A DNA stretch of 64,000 bases, taken from NCBI GenBank assembly GCA_037074765.1, contig JBAMDO010000575.1, positions 62,001 to 126,000 on the forward strand, in the 5' to 3' direction. This DNA is from Mansonella perstans (taxonomy: Eukaryota > Nematoda > Chromadorea > Rhabditida > Onchocercidae). A model generated the notes under the pieces. The model had not been told where the DNA came from and searched no databases. It saw only the letters and a program-made list of their open reading frames with translations. Position 1 is the first letter of the stretch. The number at the start of each line of letters is the position of its first letter. This document shows positions 55,399-64,000 of this stretch, piece by piece. Made by a program: the position numbers and the translations under genes.

Positions 55399-58300
55399 GT
55401 AAGTTTTTATATTGATATATATTTTGTTGCCGATCTAACAGAAAGCGGGCGTTTCCAGTCGTATGTTAAAATATATGAACTGTCGCGAATTCTCTATTAT
55501 TATTATTATTAGTAATAGTAGTAGTAATAATAGTAGTAGCAGTAGTAATAGTAGAGTAGTATTGTTAAAATTATTATTGGGAGTTGTTTTTGTGTTACAG
55601 TTGTTCTGAGTTCTAGATATTCAAAATTTTGTACATTATTATATTTTTCCAGCTTGTTTCTAGATTTCATTTTTAATAATTGAAGAGATATAGGACGTTA
55701 CTTTGAGAAGTTAAATCAAATTTACTAAAATATAACGAAAAAATACTGGAATATGAAAATGGTGCAAATGCACCGTTGAAGGAATGGAAGTGAGGATAGA
55801 TTCTATTATTTTATTATTTGAAATGAGAATAGATTCTACTATTTGATTAAATCTTATCAATTTAAATGAAGGATTTTAGGAATGAATCCTGTAATAGTGG
55901 TTCATGAACGATACTGGCTGCAATCAATAATGGATTAGTTTGACGAACAAAACTCGTATTATCTATTTTGTTTAACCTCAAAAAAAATTTCCACATATGC
56001 AACCCCAAAATGTTCTCCTAGCTTTACTATTTGACCAAATGAATAATCAGTTTGAACTTTCTTGATTGCTATTTTAAAAGTCATTCATGCTTAGAAATTA
56101 ATATTAGCTTTCGTAATTCAGTTTGCAGGGGTGAGAAGTAATCACATTTCTCACAGTATTCTTCGTAAGATTGATTATTTTCCGAAACAACTATCCTCAT
56201 AATTTTAAGAAATCCTCATAACTTCAAAAATTGAAGGAGTATAATAAGTGTTGAGAAGGTTCCTTAAGGCAAATGAAATTTACTGAAACAAATAAATGAC
56301 GCATAAATTTTTTAAAAATTTTTTCGAATTCTTTTTTGCTGCAGTACAGTTTTTTTGTAGTTTCTTTAAATACTGAAATTTAAATTTTAAACATCCTTTT
56401 TGGTCGCAAACGGAACTGAAGGTCGGATAATGTTAGCATAATTAGGATTGTATAAATGTAAAAATGCTTATTTTAATTTGAAAAAATTTGCTTCACTTTA
56501 GAGAAGATTGTAATTAGCTAAGAAATTGTCATGCTACTGCTTATTCTGCTCTGGAAATACATGATTTTAAAAGATGTTCAAAAGCTCTAGTGATATTTCG
56601 ATAAATGAAAGTCTCTATTCTACTTCTTACCACAGTTTTTATACTTTAAAAAGTGTAGAGTAGAATATTGCTTTTTCCACTGCAGATTTTACCTTTCCAT
56701 CCTGAATTGAATTTCTTGTATTGTGGATTTCAAATATATCTTGACTTAATAATTCTATAAGATTGCGCTTTAGAGCTGAATGCTTCTGAGATTTGAGGTT
56801 AATTAATGATTAAATAATGACTAAACCTTATTGACTCATTATATAACTAATGATATATAATGAAAAATTTTTTCTTGTTTTTTGTTATCTCTTAACTGCT
56901 GTATTGATATCAATTATCTACTCTTTTATTACAAGTTAATTGGTCTGATTGCAATTTTATGTGGTATTTGTACATTACCACATAAAAAAGTGTCACCAAG
57001 TTCACTGAATTCTTGAAGCTGTTAACTCTAAAACATAATTTTATACAAATATCAAAGTTAATCAGAGTTAATATCAGCATATTCTATCATGCTCAGGATA
57101 GGAAGAAAGAAATCACAAGCAGAGTAAGCAATATTCTACTTTGTACGAGTTTTTGTATTTTAAAACTATGATAAGATTAAGGTAATCAACTTTCACTTGC
57201 CGACTTAACCTTCACTATGGAACTTTATATTTATTTATCTTTTTAAAGTATCCAATAAAGAATTTCTATAGAATAAGCAATAGCGATATCAAATTTATCA
57301 TTATTTATAATTTTTGTGCTTTTTAATTTAAAGCAAATTTTAGATATGTTAAAATTAATGATATCTAAATAAATCAATCATAAGCTGAATGTTTCATAAG
57401 ATAATTTTTGTTATATTCGCATCATTAATTTATTGATTTACATAACAGGTTCTATTTCTTTTTTTTTTTTTTTTTTTTTGGGTTTTCTGATCTCACGTGG
57501 TTATACGTTTAGCTTTTTCCTACATGGTTTAAATGACATGTTTTAATCAATTTTTTTGAAATATTTTTGCTATTCATCCTTCTCTTTCTTTCTCTCTCAT
57601 CCACAGTATCCTTTTTCCTTAAACTGCATTTAATGATAGCTAAGAGTAATATTTGCTTGAATTGTTGAAATGTTGAAATTGAAGAAGAAGGTGTGGGGAA
57701 AAAGATAAAAGATATGGCATGTATATAACTAAACATTGTTAAATTACATCAATTCTGCCATTTTCTGCAATATGTTTTGCTATTTTCATCATCATTCCTG
57801 CTTTTTGTTTGTTCATATGGGAGATCATTTAAAATTTTGTTTATGAGGAAACATTTATTTAAATGGAAAACAATTAACTTCTCATATTTTGTACTGAATG
57901 CTTTTTATTGTATTTGTATTATTCAGTTTTCATTGAACTCTCTCACACTCTTCATTGCAACTAGTCATTTTCTTTATTGCTTCCATTTTGTAAAAATAAT
58001 GAATGAAATTCAGTTCTTCTTCTATCTGTACTATTTTTATTATCACTCATCATTTAATTGCATCGTCAGTTCTTACTTATTAGATCTCTAAAGTTTAATT
58101 TTATGAATTTTTGGTAAACGAAATTTTGGCTTATTATTTTTTTATAAATAAAAAAAGGAAAAAATTTACTAGTCGAGATTGTTTCCTCAACATTTCGAAT
58201 GAATAACTGCAACATGTTACGATTATCCTCCCATACATATATTTACATATTTTTTTGTTCTGAATTAAGTTATCTGGGATTTCATCTTCCTATTTTTGTT

Positions 58301-58984
58301 GCATCTGTTAAATTTTTATTCTCAGCGTGCCGAGATTTACTATTCTCATGCCCTTATTTATTACTAATGCTTGCAAACTTTGCACACATTGTTAAATTTT
58401 ACAAAGTGTTTTAACTTTCATATCGTTTCATTCAATTAATATTGTCTATGAGGATGAATGGGTTGATATGATGATAATGTTAAATTTGTTTATTTATGGT
58501 AATCTTAATTTGCTCATTGTTTTTCATATCGATTATTTTTGATAAAACACACTCGTAAGAAACTTTTTGTAATATTGTCTCCTTCCAAATATATGCACAA
58601 TATATTAAGCAATCAATAGAATAATATGAGCCAGTGTAAGAGTACTTAGAAGTTTTATCAGATTCTTACATTGTAGTGATGATATTATGCTATAGGATTC
58701 AGGATGCTATCCTATTAGGAAGAGCGCTCATTATTTTTCGTAGAAATTTAACACATTTTGCAATGTTTTTCTTTTGCTATTTCTTCCTAAGACGTACGTG
58801 TAGGCGTCTTTTCCCTGTGTATACCTTCGCGATAATTTCATTAGCTTGTTGTGGAAATATAAAAATGTTGCGCAAACTTCATTTTTACATTGTCAGGTTT
58901 CACAAGTTTTAAAATATATTTATTATTCCCTTCAATCTATTGTTTTGAGAAAAAATGCAATAAATTATTATCCATGTAAATATA
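55399..58984. other. intron and/or intergenic, no exon confirmed
   Basis: The BED gene must continue past 55398, so part of this is intron. It contains a TAT/TAG triplet run at 55494-55561 and a T19-type run at about 57460-57479. Small hydrophobic open frames at 57.8-58.9 kb are Phe/Ile-rich, as expected from T-rich DNA, and are not called genes. Confidence 0.4.
55494..55561. repeat. (TAT/TAG)n triplet repeat
   Basis: TATTATTATTATTAGTAATA followed by GTAGTAGTAATAATAG-like triplets. Confidence 0.85.
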
Positions 58985-61000
58985 TTACACATTATAGAGC
59001 GGTGATGCTGCCGATGTTTGCAATTCAACTTGTGAAATTTTATAGCGTACATCTTTAAGCCACTGTTGTAATGGTGCGGAATTCAATGATGGTTGATTTT
59101 CGCAAGAATCCAATTTTAGTCGTAATTTATTAGGAATTTGAGCGTGATAAGCAGTTAGGATCGGTTGCCACATAGCACCCATTTGACCGAGTATTGCTGA
59201 ATTACATTGTCGCAGGGCTTGCATTGTATTGAGGAAATGTAAATTGACCATGTCTGCTAGCTAAAAGGACTTGATTTATATGTTGATGATATGTGTAGCA
59301 ATCAAATGATGGTATAAAAGTTTTTCATTGATAAGAAATAGCTGAAGGCAAAAAAAACTGTTCTATCATCTGGGTGATATTATCATGCCTAGAATTCCTT
59401 TAACATAAATCCTGAAAGGTAGTAGTTGTACCTGACCCGATTAATCATTATCAGGTCAAAAAAATCGATATTAAACTTGTCATTTTGCAACTCTAAAGCT
59501 ATTTACTTGAAATCTCAATTGAAAAATAAACGTACCACTTTGGAATGTGATAAAAGCTGTAGAATAGCTGGTGTAACTCGAGCCCAAAAATCCAAAATAT
59601 TTGCTAATGAAGAAAGCTGAGGCTCATCTGATGTTAATGCAGCTCGTTCACAATAAACAGTCCATAGTTGACACAAATGAAAAGCATGGAAAAGTGCTGA
59701 CATATGAACAACTGATTCCTAAATAATGGTTGAAAAATTTATTTGAAAAAATTTTATATTTATATCTTTCTCATACAAATCAATAAAAATTCAAAAATGT
59801 GATTGAAATCATTAGCCCTTTAAATTTAGCGTAAATAAGGCTAAAAGTTAAGAAAAGAAAAAAAAACCTTTGACTGATCAGCAAAACCAGCAAGTACAAA
59901 ACGAATATAATCAATCATATGTTGTGAGCAACTAATCGGTATGAAAAAACAGTATGAAACACAAACTTGATGCAACAGAACGCGAATTGCTTTGCAACAC
60001 TGCGACAATTTCCGGCAACAAACATCAATGTATCATGCCACGGATGTAGTGGGCCTTTCAATTAATCTAAACATTTACAATCATAACTTATCAAAAATTT
60101 TCGATAATAAATCACTACAACATTTTTTTCCAAATCAATGTATTAACCTGGTAATGGTACTGATGATACGGAAGAGTAATGGAGCTGCCATTGCAGGTTC
60201 TGATGAATAAACAAACGTTTCCAAAGCAATCATACACAACGATAATGTTTCTTCACCGAAATTTCCCAACAGTTCATTGCAATAACCGCATCGATACTTA
60301 CGTTTATCCATGATTAAGTCATTTGTTGCTATAATAAAGTTAACTGCTCAGTTGACAATTACCTCAGTTGACAATTGCCCTACAAATCTCACTGTAAACT
60401 TCTCACGATCTTCGTTATAATTCTTATTTAACTCTTGCACAATCAAAATTATTAGTGCTAATCTGAAATTAATTAACACTAAGCTATGAAAAATACGTTG
60501 GAAGTGATGCTTTGTTCGATCTGCCAGCTTTTTACCATGCTTCATAACTTCTTCTCCAATTGCTTCCAATTTCCCTTCATTTATCTGAAATAAATGACAC
60601 CGTTGTTGTTATGATTTAGTTCCAATCAAGAAAATTAAGCCAAATGGAAATCTAACGGTGAAACCAAGTTCACTAAATCTTGATGTTATGTAATTCGGAA
60701 AGACCTTTAATTACAAGTCATACAATTAATTTCATATAATAATTCATAAATATCAACGAATGTGATAAAATTTGCAATAAATAAGTGAATTAAGTTATTC
60801 ATCCATAACATTTCTCTCATCTTAAAATTCTTTTAATTTCACTGCAATTTACGATTATTTCTTCTTTATGACTTACATTAATGGCAGAATTGGATGAGCA
60901 TAAAACAAGTGTCTCAGGCCGATGTAACTTATCAGTGCCACATTCATTTTCCAACTCTTCTTCATCAGAACTTGATAATGGATCTATTTCGATCTTTACC
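58985..61000 (-). pseudogene. unc-79: UNC-79 C-terminal fragment, apparently shortened and frame-disturbed
   Basis: UNC-79 is a very large cytoplasmic HEAT-like subunit of the NALCN sodium-leak channel complex (with UNC-80) in neurons. Pieces seen: about 60884-61000 (IDPLSSSDEEELENECGTDK), 60363 to about 60583 (FQRIFHSLVLINFRLALIIL, KFTVRFVGQLSTE), about 60153-60333 (KYRCGYCNELLGNFGEETLS, EPAMAAPLLFRII), about 59868-60060, 59536-59719 (MSALFHAFHLCQLWTVYCER, ILDFWARVTPAILQLLSHSK) and 58985 to about 59255 (NLHFLNTMQALRQCNSAILG, VELQTSAASPLYNV and stop). These match the UNC-79 C-terminus in order, from memory of the family. In the 59.87-60.06 kb piece the match switches frame after SVAKQF, and a segment of roughly 300 residues that vertebrate UNC79 has between there and the DYIRFVLAGFADQSK segment is absent. 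No further upstream exons are seen before the opposite-strand gene at 61.58 kb. It could be a partial or decayed copy, or a real gene with local assembly errors. Confidence 0.6.
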
Positions 61001-61575
61001 TGTCATATTAATTGGTGGTGCTGTCATATTAATTTTTCAAGAAAACTGCAAATTATCATACACACATATATGTCTTAAAATTATTAAAATGCTGAAAAAT
61101 GAAGTAAGCATAAGTAATGGAAAATTTTTTTTCAACATTAATTCAAATTTCCGTGGCAAATATGCAAATTTTTCTGCATCCGATGCAGCTATAAAATGAT
61201 TCTAAGACAAAAATTTTATCCATTTCTACATATTGTCATAGAGACATACGGTGGTTGTATACAATACAGTTTTGGCTTCGATCGATCAAAAATGGGGAAT
61301 CGAAAGGAAATGTTGGACAAATTTCAGAAAATGGTTTATTTTGAACTATATTTAAGAATTGCAAAAGCTTAAAGCTTAAAGCAGTCTGATTTAAAATTTA
61401 TTTGATTTAATCTTAGAATTGATGTATTAAAAAGAAGGAAAAATGACACAATTTAAAAATTCCCGAACAATATGATAAAATCATTGTAAATTTTTGCTAA
61501 ATATATATATTTGAAATCTTCTGTTTTGTGATTGCAACTATAAAGTAAAATTTTAGTTGGCACGTTACAAAGAGA
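61001..61575. other. spacer between UNC-79-like and phosphatase genes
   Basis: AT-rich. Plus-strand open frames at 60881-61199 are shadows of the minus-strand exon. No promoter element recognised. Confidence 0.35.
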
Positions 61576-64000
61576 TGCATGCTGCAGCAGAGGCTAAAAA
61601 AGAAGGTGGTTCGTCAATAAACTTATAATTTTAATCAATTTAATTTTTCCAATTATACATATACACTGACAAAATTTCTCAAAAAGCATGAATTGTTGCT
61701 TTTAATTAAGGAATCAAAAAACAAAAAAAAGATTGTATTTGCAATAAACATTTTGTTTAATTAATTTTTTAAAGGTTATTTATTTTTTCAGAAAAAAAAA
61801 GTTCAGGAACAGAAAGTAAACGAGAAGGACCAAAAGGAGAAACGAGTAGTGAGCCATCAAGTAGACGAGGAAAACGAGGGGGAAAAAGTGATAAAGAGAG
61901 ATTAGATCAATCTAGCACATTTTCCTTGAGAAGTAAACGAAGACGAAGAAAGGGAAAAAGAGAAAGATCAACTGGTAGTAAAAGTAAACGCGAAAGGAGG
62001 AAAAAAGCTACGAACGAGAAATCTATGGTTTTTTCCGTTTTTTCTTTTCTTAAATATGCTAAAATAAATTATTTTCACATTTTTTATTGTAACATTTGAA
62101 GTTTATTTCGTTGATTATAAATTTGCAAATGCTTTTAATTAACTGTTGAATTTCATATTAAGTAATCAAAATAGGCCTATTACTTCAAAATGTGCCTTAA
62201 CTTATTGTTGAGATAAGCAGATAAATATGCTAAGGTAAATCCTCAATTTATCGTATTCAAAATTTACTCTCGCATATTTGCGAGCAATATATGTGCAAGC
62301 ATGTATTAGGTTAACTTCTGAGTATGGCAACTTTCGGGCACTATCATAGATAGTAGCAATTAGAAGTGTTTGTTTTTTACAGAAGGAAAAATCGTCAAAA
62401 GTGAAAAAAAGAAATATAAGAGAAATTCCGGTGACGAACGAAGAGAAGGAGAATTACTCAGTCTTTTTATTGGTGATAGATTTTGAAGTTCATTGAATTT
62501 TTGTTGGTCGATAAAATTTTGAAGGAAAAAAGTTTTTCCTTCCTAAATTATTAAAATATTAGAGAAGAAAATCTTTTGTCAAGAGAATGAAAAGTTGACA
62601 TAACTGATATGATGCTTCTGGAAAAGAAAATTTGGAAATTGTGCCATTTAACAGTACCAATCAATCGAAAGTAATGAACGATAAGATTAAATTATAAAAA
62701 TTTATTGCAATACGACCTGTTTTCGAGAAATTGAAAAGTTTGCATAATTTTATTTAATTAATTCAGTTATACAAATTTTATTTAGGAAATGTTTGGACTT
62801 GGTGTGGAAGGAATTGTAAAACAGTATCAAAGTGAAATAAAAACCTTCATTCCACCAGATATGTCACATACGGCATTCGATAAAAATATGGAAAAGAATC
62901 GCTATAAAGGTTTTGTTACTTTCTTTTATACCTTTTAAATTTCCTAATTTCAAATTCAATCCGACTTAACAGAATGAATAACAAAGATAATTTTTAAAAG
63001 TTTTTGACCGATTTTAAAACACTGACACGTGTAATTTTAAAGACAATTAATTGCACATTGGTGATAATATCAAATTATGTTTATATATCTGTCATATAAT
63101 CTAATGAGAAAAAGTAACTGCTAGATAATTAACTGCAAGTGAAGTATTGCAGATGTCATATGCATCGATAAGACACGTGTTGTGTTGCAAGAGGGAGATT
63201 CTGATTACATTCACGCAAATTACGTTAAAGGTGATCCATTCCTGAACTCGTTTATTTGTACTCAGGTAAAGCAATAGTTTTTTCTTTTTCCTTGTTATTT
63301 TTCAATGATTTTTTTGATTTCTCCACTACTCTTTTGTCAGCTAAATAACGAATCTTTTATAATTTAATATCAAATTAATCTGTTACCTAATTTTTATCAG
63401 TTGTTCCTTTACAATGATTTAACTTTGAACGTTTCTTCGATATTTGTAAGTTTTTAAAAGATATGCGTGTTTCAGAATTAATTTTTCAAAATAAATTTGT
63501 TATTAAAAAATATATTCATTTATTTCCTGCTTTGCAATTACAATAATCTTGTTTGTCATTTTTGTTGATATATTTGTTCTTGGAGGTTAATTAAGCTTGG
63601 TTATAATTAATAGTTTTAATTATTACTGTAGGGACCAACGCAAGCAACAGTAAATGATTTTGGACTATGATAATGCAAGAAAAAGTAAGTAATATTGTCA
63701 TGCTATGCAATGTTCTTGAAGATGGCAGAAATAAATGCTTTCAATATTGGCCGCAAGATGTTGGCTTGTCGCTTACATTTAGAGGTTATTTAATATCAAT
63801 TATACATTCTATTTGTCTTTTCTTTGATATATAACTGATCTTATTGGTCGATTGTCTAATATCTAGTTATAACAGTTATACTAGAAATTTTTATTGGTTT
63901 GTTTTTTTTTTTTTTAATTTTACAAGTGATTTCTTTAAAAAACTAAAAAAATCCTTCCGTTTCATTTTATATCTATGAAATTAGACAATGCATACTGATA
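61576..64000 (+). CDS. Protein tyrosine phosphatase with basic N-terminus (partial, runs off the right edge)
   Basis: Exons read: about 61567-61604 (ATG at 61576, MHAAAEAKKE), about 61791-62030 (SKREGPKGETSSEPSSRRGK, RSKRRRRKGKRERSTGSKSK), 62382 to about 62490 (KEKSSKVKKRNIREIPV), 62789 to about 62909 (FGLGVEGIVKQYQSEIKTFI, FDKNMEKNRYKD), about 63154-63266 (VICIDKTRVVLQEGDSDYIH, ANYVKGDPFLNSFICTQ) and 63632 to about 63785 (GPTQATVNDF ... IVMLCNVLEDGRNKCFQYWP). The order NRYKD, DYIHANYV, ICTQGPTQATVNDFW, KCFQYWP is that of classical PTP domains; the catalytic HCSAG loop lies beyond the window. The very Lys/Arg/Ser-rich leader fits nematode-expanded cytoplasmic PTPs. A one-base frame break lies at about 63656-63662. 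Start-exon calls are tentative. Confidence 0.8.

Overview
The window is AT-rich eukaryotic DNA carrying small-exon, multi-intron genes with GT..AG introns of roughly 50 to 600 bp, unspliced replication-type histone genes, and several start codons sitting just behind a 3' splice-like AG, as expected with spliced-leader trans-splicing. Together with the nematode-type histone H4 (Cys before EHAKRKT) and the histone 3' stem-loop of the CCCAACGGC..CTTT.. type, this points to a nematode, most likely a filarial or other spirurid worm. The species assignment is inference; no prokaryotic or viral genes were seen.

Layout. 0.3-3.3 kb (-): a ten-exon gene with a FLYWCH-like Cys/His motif, an acidic Ser/Asp stretch and a Gln/His-rich C-terminus. 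3.8-6.9 kb: a gene-free stretch full of microsatellites and tandem arrays. 7.6-11.1 kb (-): ALG8, the ER glucosyltransferase of N-glycan assembly. 12.6-16.9 kb (-): INCENP, with the diagnostic IN-box and an unusual internal repeat insert. 18.9-19.25 kb (-): a decayed fragment resembling mannose-1-phosphate guanylyltransferase (GMPPB). 20.1-22.0 kb (+): the splicing factor CWC25. 23.0-30.9 kb: a complete core-plus-linker histone cluster, H4(-), H2B(-)/H2A(+) divergent, H3(-), H1(+). 31.9-39.5 kb (-): the ISWI chromatin-remodelling ATPase. 40.2-42.8 kb (+): the tRNA dihydrouridine synthase DUS4L. 42.8-52.9 kb: a 10 kb gene-poor stretch with a purine/G-rich island and (TG)n. 52.9-55.4 kb (+): a BED zinc-finger gene. 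59.0-61.0 kb (-): the C-terminal part of UNC-79, apparently shortened and frame-disturbed. 61.6 kb to the right edge (+): the start of a protein tyrosine phosphatase gene with a very basic N-terminal region and one apparent single-base frame break.

How things fit together. Most recognised genes are housekeeping nuclear or ER functions (chromatin, mitosis, splicing, tRNA modification, N-glycosylation) and they do not form an obvious pathway unit. The histone cluster is the coordinated block. All five genes end in the same stem-loop, share a second conserved element just downstream of it (TGARTCRTGCYA in the sense direction), and carry E2F-like TTCCCGCC or TTGGCGCG sites next to their TATA boxes. 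That shared downstream element is the most interesting candidate for an undescribed regulatory signal here, because C. elegans processes histone mRNAs without a recognised U7/HDE system. Exon coordinates were read by eye from splice signals and homology and may be off by a few bases.
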